Source: Aminobacter anthyllidis
GTDB lineage: Bacteria > Pseudomonadota > Alphaproteobacteria > Rhizobiales > Rhizobiaceae
Length of the DNA stretch: 64,000 bases
Direction of reading: 5' to 3'
Assembly: GCF_018555685.1 (NCBI RefSeq)
Contig: NZ_JAFLWW010000003.1
Coordinates: 828,139 to 892,138 of the forward strand
A program made the position numbers and the translations under genes. The notes below the pieces were generated by a model. The model saw nothing but the letters and a program-made list of their open reading frames with translations, was not told the origin of the DNA and did not search any database. Below, piece after piece: positions 34,823-43,173 of the stretch (position 1 is the stretch's first letter; each line of letters begins with the position of its first letter).

Positions 34823-35616
34823 CAGCGGGTCCTCGCGCGGCGGGTCAGGTATTCGGCGTAAAGTCCGACGGCGGCGGTAACCACCAGGACGAGTGTCGCC
34901 ATTGCGTTGATTTCGGGAGACATGCCGCCCTGCACCTTGGCGAAGATCAGCATCGGAAGGGTCGGACGATAGCCGCCCAGGAAGAAGGTGCGCACGAAGT
35001 CGTCGATCGACAAAAGCACGCAGAAGATCATGCCGCCGACCAGCGCCGGCTTCAGGTAAGGCAGCGTCACGCGGAAGAAGGCGACGACGCTGTCGGCGCC
35101 GAGGTCACGCGCGGCGTCGACAAGATTGCCGGGCATCGAGCGCAGCCGGGTGAGCGCCATGACCACAACGAAGGGCACCGCATGCACCGTGTGGCCCAGG
35201 ATGATGGCGGCGGTTCCCGTCGGCATGTCGATTGTCGAGATGAAGATGCGCAGCGAGATTGCCGAGATCATGCCTGGCACAACCGCCGGAAGGCAGGCGA
35301 GCGCGAAGATGATGATCTGGCCCTTGATGCCTTCGGCGACGATCAGCATGGCGATCCATGTGCCGAGCGTCGTCGCGGCCAGCGTCGAACAGGCAGCGAT
35401 CATCACCGAATACAGGCAGGCTTCCAGGAACTGCTTGTCCTGCATCACCTTGGCGTACCAGTCGAGCGTCCACTCACCGATCGGGAAGGCAACGAAGTTG
35501 GCATCCTTGAAGCTCATCGCCATCATCAGCGTGAGCGGCAAAAGCAGGTAAAGCAGGAAGGCCCAGTAGATTGCCGTCAGCGACGTGCGCGGAGCGTCCG
35601 CAAACATGTTGCGCAT
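34822..35616 (-). CDS. ABC transporter permease, PotC type
   Basis: 264 residues from ATG 35616 (MRNMFADAPRTS). About six membrane helices (YWAFLLYLLLPLTLMMAMSF first) and the EAA-loop with DAARDLGADSVVAFFRVTLP identify a permease of the polyamine/opine importer family. Its start overlaps the stop of the preceding permease by one base (TGATG). Confidence 0.9.
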   Translation of the reverse strand: MRNMFADAPRTSLTAIYWAFLLYLLLPLTLMMAMSFKDANFVAFPIGEWTLDWYAKVMQDKQFLEACLYSVMIAACSTLAATTLGTWIAMLIVAEGIKGQIIIFALACLPAVVPGMISAISLRIFISTIDMPTGTAAIILGHTVHAVPFVVVMALTRLRSMPGNLVDAARDLGADSVVAFFRVTLPYLKPALVGGMIFCVLLSIDDFVRTFFLGGYRPTLPMLIFAKVQGGMSPEINAMATLVLVVTAAVGLYAEYLTRRARTR

Positions 35617-36602
35617 CAGAATGCACTCCTTTTCTTGCCGCCGACGAGGCGCATGAAGATGCCTGCCGTGATCAGGGCGGTGACCAGCATGATCAGCGCG
35701 AATGCGGCGCCGACCGGCCACTTGTCGCTGGCGCCGTGGAAGAAACCGCTGATCGTTTCGGGGAACAGCACAGTGGTCGGGCCACCGAGCAGCATCGGCG
35801 TGGCGAAGACACCGATGCAGGTCAGGAACACCAGCGAGCAGCCCGACACGATGCCGTCCTTGGACAGCGGCAGGATGATCCTGCGGAAGCGCGTGAACGG
35901 GCCGGCGCCAAGGTCGGCGGCGGCGTCCAGGTACTGGGACGGAATCTTCTCGATCGCCGAATAGAGCGGCAGCAGCATGTACAGGCAGATCAGGTAGACA
36001 AGGCCGAAGCCGAGCGAGAACGAGGTGTAGAGCATCGGAATCGGCCGATCGATCAGCCCGATCTCGCGCAGCAGCACGTTGACCGCGCCACGATTGGCAA
36101 GAAGCATGATGACCGAGAATGTGCGGATCAGCTCGCCGGCCCAGAACGGCACCAGCAGCAGCAGCAGCGCCTTGGAGCGGCCTTCCGGCTTGACGATCTT
36201 GGCGACGTAGTAGGCGACCGGATAGACCACGACGAGGGTGACCGCGGTCGCTGCCGTTGCGAAGATGAAGCTCTTGATCAGCGGCGTGAAATAGAGCGAT
36301 TCCCGGAAGAAGATCGCATAGTTGTCGAGGGTGAAATTTGACTCCACGCCAGGCTGGACCGGGTAGTGGGACAACAGGCTGATCTTCAGCATCTGATAGA
36401 TCGGCCCGACATGCAGCATGATCAGCCAGATCAGCGGCACGCCGGCCAGAAGGATTATCCGGCCGATGCGCGACTCCACCGCAGCTCCCAGCGTGTGCCG
36501 GTAAAGCGCGGAGTTGACCACCTTGGCGATGCCGGTCGAATATTTGGGCACGGACGCGTCGTGGCCTGCCCCGTAGCCGGCTGTCGTGTTGCTACTCACC
36601 AT
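35616..36602 (-). CDS. ABC transporter permease, PotB type
   Basis: 328 residues from ATG 36602 (MVSSNTTAGYG). Six predicted helices and the EAA loop DAAADLGAGPFTRFRRIILP. An N-terminal cytoplasmic extension of ~50 residues precedes the first helix (LLAGVPLIWLIMLHVGP). Preceded by a 257-bp gap with strong hairpins after the binding-protein gene. Confidence 0.9.
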   Translation of the reverse strand: MVSSNTTAGYGAGHDASVPKYSTGIAKVVNSALYRHTLGAAVESRIGRIILLAGVPLIWLIMLHVGPIYQMLKISLLSHYPVQPGVESNFTLDNYAIFFRESLYFTPLIKSFIFATAATAVTLVVVYPVAYYVAKIVKPEGRSKALLLLLVPFWAGELIRTFSVIMLLANRGAVNVLLREIGLIDRPIPMLYTSFSLGFGLVYLICLYMLLPLYSAIEKIPSQYLDAAADLGAGPFTRFRRIILPLSKDGIVSGCSLVFLTCIGVFATPMLLGGPTTVLFPETISGFFHGASDKWPVGAAFALIMLVTALITAGIFMRLVGGKKRSAF

Positions 36603-36747
36603 CAAACAATCTCGGTTGGCGCAGCCCGACTGGCGCCGCACGGCAAGGCCGGCGGTCAGTCATCGCGCGTTGTGGGATTACAGCGCCGCGCGTCATCCAG
36701 GACGCGCAAAGGACGCTGTAACTCTCTGAACCGGTGCATGAGCCTGT

Positions 36748-36771
36748 CCGAAAATCGAGCCCGATTTTCGG
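36748..36771. repeat. Short palindrome, RIME/REP-like copy 2
   Basis: CCGAAAATCG / CGATTTTCGG, 10-bp perfect arms and a 4-nt loop, with outer GCATGA (36737-36742) and TCATGC (36774-36779). Same family as 8109-8132 and 43105-43153. Confidence 0.65.
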
Positions 36772-36795
36772 GGTCATGCACATGACAGGCCGGCT

Positions 36796-36833
36796 GCCTG
36801 TCCCGGAGATCGTCGCAGCGCTCCGGGACAGGC
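36796..36833 (-). promoter_or_regulatory. Strong hairpin between binding-protein and permease genes
   Basis: GCCTGTCCCGGAG (36796-36808) pairs perfectly over 13 bp with 36821-36833, loop 12 nt. It follows the binding-protein stop by 26 nt and has no T-run, so it is more likely a 3'-end stabiliser that raises binding-protein mRNA than a terminator. Confidence 0.7.
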
Positions 36834-36859
36834 TACAGGCCATGCGAGGCTTTGCCTCG

Positions 36860-37969
36860 TCAGGCCGCTTTGACCTCTGCGGTCGCGCGGTCGATCATCT
36901 CGTTCTTCATGTCGCGATTGACCGACGAGAAGAAGACGATGCGCTCAAGCTCTTCCTGCGGCAGCGTCGAGGCGAGCTTTTCGCGGTCGTTGAGCAGGTC
37001 GCCGACGCCGTTGATCGTCGAGCTGTAGCCAGACTGACGGGTCATCGCAGCACCCACTTCCGGGCTTGCCAGCACGGCGTCGAGCAGCTTGTAGGCGTTC
37101 TCGGCGTTGGGCGCATTGTTGACGACGTTGAGCGTATAGCAGAAGCCGAACGTGCCTTCCTTCGGCACCGACAGCTGGATCGGGTGACCGTCCATGATCA
37201 GCTTGGCAGCCGGACCCGACCAGGAATGGCCGAGATAGATGTCCTCGTTGATGAACATCTGCTGCACTTCCGAACCGGCGTCATAGTACTTGCGGACCAT
37301 GTCCTTGTGCTTGATCAGGAAGTCGCGCGCCTCGTTGGTCGCCTTCTGCGCCACGTCGGGCTTGTCGACATAGCTGACGAAGTCGCCGTCATGGCCGAGA
37401 TACTGCATGACGATGGTCATGAAATCGCTGACGATGTAGGAGGTCTGGCCCTTGTACTGCGGGTCGAACATGATCTCCCAGCTCGGCGCTTCCTTGACAT
37501 AGTCGACGTTGCGGGCGAGGCCCTCGTAGCCGGCGAGGATCGGCAGGCCCCAGAGATTGTTGTCGACGCGCGCCCACGGAGCATCCTGATAAGCGGTGTT
37601 GAGGTTTTTCCAGTTCGGGATCTTGCCGGTGTCGAGCGGCTGCAGCAGCTTCGAGGCGATGAACTGCGAATAGCGGTGGCCGGCAACGGTGACGATGTCG
37701 GTCGAAGGATTGGCGCCCTCGGCGGTGAGCAGGTTGTACTGCTTGCCCTGGTCGTCGGTCAGCCGGATGTTAACCTGAATTCCAGTGTCCTTCTGGAACT
37801 TGTCGAGGAATTCCTGCGGCAGGAACTTGTCATAGGTCGTGATGTTCAGCACGCCATTCGCGGCCCAGCCCGGGGTCGGGCGGATGACGGCGGGCATGGC
37901 AAGAGCGGCGGCGCCGCCACCAAGCATCTTCAGCGCGGTACGGCGGTTCGGTACCAGGATATTGTTCAT
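36860..37969 (-). CDS. ABC transporter periplasmic binding protein, PotD/PotF type
   Basis: 369 residues from ATG 37969 (MNNILVPNRRTALKM), with GGGGAA upstream. A twin-arginine-like export signal (NRRTALKMLGGGAAALA) ends near PGWAANG. The mature part matches spermidine/putrescine-type binding proteins (NITTYDKFLPQEFLDKFQKD, NEDIYLGHSWSG, VPKEGTFGFCYT). First gene of the operon that ends with the opine dehydrogenase. Ligand unknown: polyamine, opine or another amino compound. Confidence 0.9.
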   Translation of the reverse strand: MNNILVPNRRTALKMLGGGAAALAMPAVIRPTPGWAANGVLNITTYDKFLPQEFLDKFQKDTGIQVNIRLTDDQGKQYNLLTAEGANPSTDIVTVAGHRYSQFIASKLLQPLDTGKIPNWKNLNTAYQDAPWARVDNNLWGLPILAGYEGLARNVDYVKEAPSWEIMFDPQYKGQTSYIVSDFMTIVMQYLGHDGDFVSYVDKPDVAQKATNEARDFLIKHKDMVRKYYDAGSEVQQMFINEDIYLGHSWSGPAAKLIMDGHPIQLSVPKEGTFGFCYTLNVVNNAPNAENAYKLLDAVLASPEVGAAMTRQSGYSSTINGVGDLLNDREKLASTLPQEELERIVFFSSVNRDMKNEMIDRATAEVKAA

Positions 37970-38406
37970 TATGTTCCCCATTTGGATAATATCGATCAAG
38001 CGCGCGGCTTTCGCCGAGCAATAAAACCCGCCCTCACGCAGCCGAATGGACTGCGCGACCGACAAGCCGGCAAAGGTGTATTCTCAGCGGTATCTGACAG
38101 ACTACTAATGAACTGGCGCAAAGTCCTCCACCAAGCCAGTCCTGAATTCCGACATTCCGTCCGCAAATTCCACTAAACTGGAATTTTTCTCTAAACCGGA
38201 CAAATGTCAAGCATTGTTAGAAAGAATCTTGTTTGCCCACCAACGTCCGGCGGGCGGCAGTACACTGCCCGGCGTACCACCACTCGACCAAAGCGAGCAG
38301 CCGACAATCGGATCCGATCTTTACGGAACGGCGATACGCGACACGACGACCACATGGACAAGCCGCAGCGACGTGGCGCTCGCCATGCCTCGTTGGTAAC
38401 GCCGAG
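37970..38406. promoter_or_regulatory. Operon promoter region with AAATTCCA/TGGAATTT dyad
   Basis: 437 bp between the binding-protein start and the end of phnF, with no supported gene. A perfect dyad AAATTCCA-N6-TGGAATTT lies at 38165-38186, ~196 bp upstream of the start, overlapping a direct repeat CTAAACTGG / CTAAACCGG (38173, 38191). It is the best candidate operator for the operon's XRE-cupin regulator. Confidence 0.55.
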
Positions 38407-39153
38407 CTAAGCCTCGGTCGAAACGCTGAGCTCGACACGATCCGCGACAAAGCGGGTTTCGGCGTACTGGACCGGCACGCCTGCGGTGTCGATGTTGATC
38501 GCCCTGGCGACAAGCACGATGGCGCCGGCGGATAGCCTGAGGTCGGCAAGATCGGCGGTGTCGGCATGTCGTGCCGACACCAGCGTCGACTTGCGGAAAT
38601 AGTCCTCGATTCCAAAATGCTGGAAACCAAGCGTGATCGATCCGGTTTCGGCGTAGATTTGCGCGAAGCCGGGAAAGCGTTCCGCGTCGAACCAGCTCGT
38701 TGCCCGCGACACCGGCCGGCCGTCGGCTTCGCTCAGTGTTTCCAGCCGGATCACCGGCGCCTCTGGCGCAAGGCCCAGGGCTTCGGCGACACGGCTGCCG
38801 GCTGCCTCGACCGCATCGGCCAGCAGGATGCTGCGGCGCTCGCGCGTCTGCTCGCGCAGGCCAGTGGAGAAGCGCGTCCGCGCCGAAATCGGATAGGACA
38901 GCTTCTGGCGGCTTTCAACGAATGTGCCGCGCCCCTGCTCGGCCCGAAGCACGCCTTCCTGGACAAGTGCTGCAATGGCGCTGCGCAAGGTATGGCGGTT
39001 GACGCCGAAACGCTCGGACAGCGCCATTTCAGTTGGCAGCCTGCCGTCGGCGCCTAGCGTGCCGGCACCGATTGCCTGGCGTATCTGGTCTGCGATCTGG
39101 CGCCACAGCGCCACCCCGCTTTTGCGCGTCACCGCTGGCTCTCGTTCGTTCAA
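38407..39153 (-). CDS. phnF: GntR/HutC-family phosphonate regulator PhnF
   Basis: 248 residues. N-terminal winged helix (LWRQIADQIRQAIGAGTL; LSERFGVNRHTLRSAIAALV) and a C-terminal UTRA ligand-binding domain (STLVSARHADTADLADLRLS). The divergent phnG identifies it as the local repressor. Gap to phnG is 103 bp and holds a TTGTTC-N9-GAACAA dyad and a Pho-box-like repeat. Confidence 0.92.
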   Translation of the reverse strand: MNEREPAVTRKSGVALWRQIADQIRQAIGAGTLGADGRLPTEMALSERFGVNRHTLRSAIAALVQEGVLRAEQGRGTFVESRQKLSYPISARTRFSTGLREQTRERRSILLADAVEAAGSRVAEALGLAPEAPVIRLETLSEADGRPVSRATSWFDAERFPGFAQIYAETGSITLGFQHFGIEDYFRKSTLVSARHADTADLADLRLSAGAIVLVARAINIDTAGVPVQYAETRFVADRVELSVSTEA

Positions 39154-39163
39154 TCCCCTGCCC

Positions 39164-39181
39164 CTGTCATGCGCCCGTCAT
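39164..39181 (+). promoter_or_regulatory. Pho-box-like direct repeat before phnG
   Basis: CTGTCAT-N4-CCGTCAT, 7-bp direct repeats with 11-bp spacing, matching the PhoB site consensus in 13 of 14 positions. A looser third unit, CTGTCTA, lies at 39187. Confidence 0.65.
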
Positions 39182-39208
39182 GGAGCCTGTCTACAAGCCC
39201 ATTGTATG

Positions 39209-39229
39209 TTGTTCGTTTGTATAGAACAA
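39209..39229. promoter_or_regulatory. Candidate PhnF operator
   Basis: TTGTTC-N9-GAACAA dyad, 28 bp upstream of the phnG start; its right half TTGTATAGAACAA resembles GntR/HutC sites of the T-G-x-A-T-A-x-A-C-A type. Confidence 0.5.
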
Positions 39230-39256
39230 TAGACAAATAAAGCGAACGGAGCGGCG

Positions 39257-39727
39257 ATGAAGATGGACCGACGGCAGGAAAGAGAAACGGAGGCACAGCG
39301 CAAGGTCGCGATGGCGGCATTGGCCATGGCCCCGGGCGACGAGTTGAAGCGGCTGTGCGCGGCCGCAGGCGTGAGCAACGATGCCGAATTGCTGCGCGGC
39401 CCCGAGACCGGCCTGGTGTCGGTGCGCGGCCGTATCGGCGGCGGCGGCGCGCCGTTCAATTTCGGCGAGGCGACGGTGACCCGCGCCACGGTGCGTCTGC
39501 CCAGCGGCGAGATCGGCCATTCCTATGCGCTCGGCCGCGACAAGGAGAAGGCCAAGCTGTCGGCCATCACCGATGCGCTCTGGCAGAACCCGGAACGGCG
39601 CGCCGAGATCGAAGACAAGATAATCGCCCCGCTGCGCGCCGCGCAGGCCGAGGCAGATGCGACCAGCCGCGCCGAGACGGCGGCGACCAAGGTCGACTTC
39701 TTCACCATGGTGCGCGGAGAGGACTGA
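39257..39727 (+). CDS. phnG: C-P lyase subunit PhnG
   Basis: 156 residues. PhnG is part of the PhnGHIJ carbon-phosphorus lyase core. The family-specific segment FNFGEATVTRATVRL followed by GEIGHSYALGRDKEKAKL is visible; length is normal. ATG 39257 has GGAG upstream. Its stop overlaps phnH by one base (TGATG). Confidence 0.93.
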   Translation: MKMDRRQERETEAQRKVAMAALAMAPGDELKRLCAAAGVSNDAELLRGPETGLVSVRGRIGGGGAPFNFGEATVTRATVRLPSGEIGHSYALGRDKEKAKLSAITDALWQNPERRAEIEDKIIAPLRAAQAEADATSRAETAATKVDFFTMVRGED

Positions 39728-40332
39728 TGGACCAGATGGATGTGATCGACGGCGGCTTTTCCGCCCCAGTTTTCAACGCCCAGACGGTTTTCCGCGCCGT
39801 CATGGACGCGATGGCACGGCCGGGCACGGTTCAACAGCTAGCCGAACTGGCACAGCCGCCCGCACCGCTGGCGGCAACCGCTGGTGCCGTGGCGCTGACC
39901 TTGTGCGACCATGACACCCCGCTCTGGTTCGATGCCGGGCTTCAGGTTTCGGCGGCAAAATCCTGGCTTGGTTTCCACACCGGCGCGCCATCAGCCGCCA
40001 CGCCGGCCGATGCGCATTTCGCCCTCGTCGCCAATCCGGCCAACCTGATCTCGCTCGAGAATTTCGCCCAGGGCACGCAGGAGTATCCCGATCGCTCGAC
40101 GACGCTGATCCTGCAGGTCGAAAGCCTGACTGATGGCACGCCGCTGCATCTCGAAGGCCCCGGCATCGAAAAATCGGCAACCATCGCGCCGACGTCGCTG
40201 CCGCGCCACTTCGTCGAGCAATGGAAGCAGAACGGCGCCCGTTTCCCACGCGGCGTCGATTTGATCCTGGCAGCCCCCGACGGCGTCGCCTGCCTGCCCC
40301 GCACCACCCGCATCAAGACGACGGAGGCCTGA
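39727..40332 (+). CDS. phnH: C-P lyase subunit PhnH
   Basis: 201 residues. Matches PhnH across its length (SAPVFNAQTVFRAVMDAMAR, PGIEKSATIAPTSLP, QNGARFPRGVDLILA). PhnH is a structural subunit of the core complex with PLP-transferase-like fold and no catalytic residues. One-base overlap with phnG, one base to phnI. Confidence 0.93.
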   Translation: MDQMDVIDGGFSAPVFNAQTVFRAVMDAMARPGTVQQLAELAQPPAPLAATAGAVALTLCDHDTPLWFDAGLQVSAAKSWLGFHTGAPSAATPADAHFALVANPANLISLENFAQGTQEYPDRSTTLILQVESLTDGTPLHLEGPGIEKSATIAPTSLPRHFVEQWKQNGARFPRGVDLILAAPDGVACLPRTTRIKTTEA

Positions 40333-40333
40333 C

Positions 40334-41443
40334 ATGTATGTGGCAGTCAAAGGTGGCGAAGCCGCCATCGCCAACGCCCATCGCCTGCTCGCCGACCGCC
40401 GCCGCGGCGACCGCTCCGTGCCGGCGCTGCGCATCGACCAGATCGTCGAGCAACTGGCGCTTGGCATCGACCGCGTCATGGCCGAAGGCTCGCTCTACGA
40501 CCGCGAGCTCGCGGCCCTTGCTGTGATGCAGTCGCGTGGCGACCTGATCGAGGCGATCTTCCTCGTCCGCGCCTATCGCACCACCTTGCCGCGTTTCGGC
40601 TACACCAGGCCGATCGACACCGCCGCCATGCAGGTCGAGCGTCGTGTTTCGGCGACCTACAAGGATCTGCCCGGCGGCCAGCTGCTCGGCCCTACCTTCG
40701 ACTACACCCACCGCCTGCTCGATCCGCAACTCGCCGGCGATCCTGATGTCGTCGAACCGGAACAGCGCGAGACCGACGGCCAGCGCATGGCGCGCGTGTC
40801 GGAAATCCTCGCCCGTGAGGGCCTGATCGAGGCCGACGGCGAGTTGCCGGAGGATCACCTCACCGGCGACATCACCCGCGAGCCCTTGGAATTCCCGCAG
40901 GCCCGCGACAGCCGCTTGCAGGCACTGTCGCGCGGCGACGAAGGTTTTCTCCTCGCGCTCGGCTATTCGACGCAGCGCGGCTATGGCCGCAGCCATCCCT
41001 TCGTCGGCGAGGTCCGCATCGGCGAGGTCGAGGTCGAGCTCGACGTGCCGGAATTGCCCTTCCCCGTCACGCTCGGCCGCATCCGCGTCACCGAGTGCCA
41101 GATGGTCAACCAGTTCAAGGGTTCGGCCAAGGCGCCGCCGCAGTTCACTCGCGGCTACGGGCTCGTGTTCGGCCAGTCCGAACGCAAGGCGATGGCGATG
41201 TCTCTGTGCGACCGGGCGCTGCGTGCCGGCGAATTGGGTGAAGACATCACCGCACCTGCCCAGGACGAGGAGTTCGTCATCTCGCACTCCGACAACGTCC
41301 AGGCCACCGGCTTCGTCGAGCACCTGAAGCTGCCGCACTATGTCGACTTCCAGGCCGAACTCGACCTCGTCCGCCGCATGCGTGGCGAGCACGAAAAGCG
41401 CAACCAGATCAACGAAAACGACCAGCGCGAGGCGGCAGAATGA
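40334..41443 (+). CDS. phnI: C-P lyase subunit PhnI
   Basis: 369 residues. PhnI, with PhnGHL, converts ATP and a phosphonate to ribose 1-phosphonate triphosphate, releasing adenine. Conserved segments: MYVAVKGGEAAIANAHRLL at the start, LSRGDEGFLLALGYSTQRGY and FVISHSDNVQATGFVEHLKL. Stop overlaps phnJ by 4 bp (ATGA). Confidence 0.95.
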   Translation: MYVAVKGGEAAIANAHRLLADRRRGDRSVPALRIDQIVEQLALGIDRVMAEGSLYDRELAALAVMQSRGDLIEAIFLVRAYRTTLPRFGYTRPIDTAAMQVERRVSATYKDLPGGQLLGPTFDYTHRLLDPQLAGDPDVVEPEQRETDGQRMARVSEILAREGLIEADGELPEDHLTGDITREPLEFPQARDSRLQALSRGDEGFLLALGYSTQRGYGRSHPFVGEVRIGEVEVELDVPELPFPVTLGRIRVTECQMVNQFKGSAKAPPQFTRGYGLVFGQSERKAMAMSLCDRALRAGELGEDITAPAQDEEFVISHSDNVQATGFVEHLKLPHYVDFQAELDLVRRMRGEHEKRNQINENDQREAAE

Positions 41444-42333
41444 CCACCGCAGCAACAGAAATCGCAACCTACAACTTCGCTTATCTCGACGAGCAGACCA
41501 AGCGGATGATCCGCCGGGCGATCCTCAAGGGCATCGCCATTCCCGGCTACCAGGTGCCGTTCGCCTCCCGCGAAATGCCGATGCCTTATGGCTGGGGCAC
41601 CGGCGGCGTGCAGGTCACCGCCGCGATCATCGGCCCCGATGACGTGCTCAAGGTCATCGACCAGGGCGCCGACGACACCACCAATGCGGTGTCGATCCGC
41701 GCCTTCTTCCAGAAGGTCGCCGACGTCGCCGTCACCACCGAAACGGCCAAGGCGACGATCATCCAGACCCGTCACCGCATTCCCGAGCATCCGCTGACGG
41801 CGGGCCAGACGCTGGTCTACCAGGTGCCGATCCCCGAGCCGCTGCGTTTCCTCGAACCTCGCGAGACCGAGACGCGGAAGATGCACGCGCTCGAGGAATA
41901 CGGGCTGATGCACGTCAAGCTCTACGAGGACATCGCCCGTCACGGCCGCATCGCCACGACCTATGCCTATCCGGTGAAGGTCGAGGGTCGCTATGTGATG
42001 GACCCCTCGCCAACGCCGAAATTCGACAACCCGAAGATGCACATGTCGCCCGCGCTCCAGCTGTTCGGCGCCGGGCGCGAAAAGCGCATCTATGCCGTGC
42101 CGCCCTTCACCAGGGTGGTGAGCCTCGATTTCGAGGACCATCCCTTCGAGATCCAGACCTTCGACCAGCCCTGCGCGCTGTGCGGCGCCGAGCAGGTCTA
42201 TCTCGACGAGGTCATCCTCGATGACAAGGGCGGACACATGTTCGTCTGCTCCGACACCGACCATTGCGAGAAGCGCCAGGCCTGCGGCCATCGCGGCCAT
42301 CTTGCCCCTGAAGCGCTGGAGCCAGCCCAATGA
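41440..42333 (+). CDS. phnJ: Radical-SAM C-P lyase PhnJ
   Basis: 297 residues. Cleaves the C-P bond of ribose 1-phosphonate 5-phosphate through a [4Fe-4S]-dependent radical mechanism. The PhnJ-specific cysteine pattern C-x2-C-x21-C-x5-C is intact (CALC ... VCSDTDHC near residues 246-276). GVQVTAAIIGPDDVLKVIDQ and NAVSIRAFFQKVADVAVTTE are conserved elements. Overlaps phnK by 4 bp. Confidence 0.96.
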   Translation: MTTAATEIATYNFAYLDEQTKRMIRRAILKGIAIPGYQVPFASREMPMPYGWGTGGVQVTAAIIGPDDVLKVIDQGADDTTNAVSIRAFFQKVADVAVTTETAKATIIQTRHRIPEHPLTAGQTLVYQVPIPEPLRFLEPRETETRKMHALEEYGLMHVKLYEDIARHGRIATTYAYPVKVEGRYVMDPSPTPKFDNPKMHMSPALQLFGAGREKRIYAVPPFTRVVSLDFEDHPFEIQTFDQPCALCGAEQVYLDEVILDDKGGHMFVCSDTDHCEKRQACGHRGHLAPEALEPAQ

Positions 42334-43106
42334 CCGACGAACCGCTTCTGCGCGTCACCGCACTGTCCAAATATTACGGCTCGCGCATCGGCTGCGAGGA
42401 CATATCCTTCGATCTCTGGCCGGGCGAAGTGCTGGCCGTCGTCGGCGAATCCGGCTCGGGCAAGACGACGCTGCTCAACTGCCTGGCAACGCGGCTGCTG
42501 CCCACATCGGGAACCGCCAGCTACCGCATGCGTGACAACCAATGGCGCGACCTCTACCGCATGAGCGAGGCCGAGCGCCGCTTCCTGATGCGCACCGACT
42601 GGGGCTTCGTCCACCAGAACCCGGCCGACGGCCTGCGCATGACGGTGTCCGCGGGCGCCAATGTCGGCGAGCGGCTGATGGCCATCGGCGACCGCCACTA
42701 CGGCAACATCCGCTCGACGGCCGTCGACTGGCTCGGCCGCGTCGAGATCGACGAGGAGCGCATCGACGACGAGCCGCGCGCCTTCTCCGGCGGCATGCGC
42801 CAGCGCCTGCAGATCGCCCGCAACCTCGTCACCGGCCCACGCCTGGTGTTCATGGACGAGCCGACAGGCGGCCTCGACGTGTCGGTGCAGGCGCGCCTGC
42901 TCGACCTGCTGCGCGGGCTGGTCACCGACCTCGGGCTCGCCGCCATCGTCGTCACCCACGACCTCGCCGTGGCGCGGCTGCTGTCGCAGCGCATGATGGT
43001 GATGAAGGATGGCCATGTCGTGGAAAGCGGCCTCACCGACCGGGTGCTCGACGATCCGCGCGCGCCCTACACCCAGCTCCTCGTCTCCTCGATCCTGCAG
43101 GTCTGA
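42330..43106 (+). CDS. phnK: C-P lyase-associated ABC-type ATPase PhnK
   Basis: 258 residues. Walker A GESGSGKTT (about 37-45), signature FSGGMRQRL, Walker B LVFMDEPTGGLD and H-loop VVTHDLAVARLL. PhnK binds the core complex rather than a permease. The stop at 43104 lies on the edge of a REP-like palindrome that separates it from phnL. Confidence 0.94.
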   Translation: MTDEPLLRVTALSKYYGSRIGCEDISFDLWPGEVLAVVGESGSGKTTLLNCLATRLLPTSGTASYRMRDNQWRDLYRMSEAERRFLMRTDWGFVHQNPADGLRMTVSAGANVGERLMAIGDRHYGNIRSTAVDWLGRVEIDEERIDDEPRAFSGGMRQRLQIARNLVTGPRLVFMDEPTGGLDVSVQARLLDLLRGLVTDLGLAAIVVTHDLAVARLLSQRMMVMKDGHVVESGLTDRVLDDPRAPYTQLLVSSILQV

Positions 43107-43153
43107 GCATGGTCCCGAAAAGTGGGTCCCGGTTTTCGGGCAAGATCATGCTC
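43105..43153. repeat. Short palindrome, RIME/REP-like copy 3, between phnK and phnL
   Basis: Outer arms GAGCATG / CATGCTC (43105-43111, 43147-43153) and inner CCCGAAAA / TTTTCGGG (43114-43121, 43133-43140). It begins at the phnK stop codon. Related copies lie at 8109 and 36748. Confidence 0.75.
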
Positions 43154-43173
43154 ATCAAGGAAAGACTGTAACC

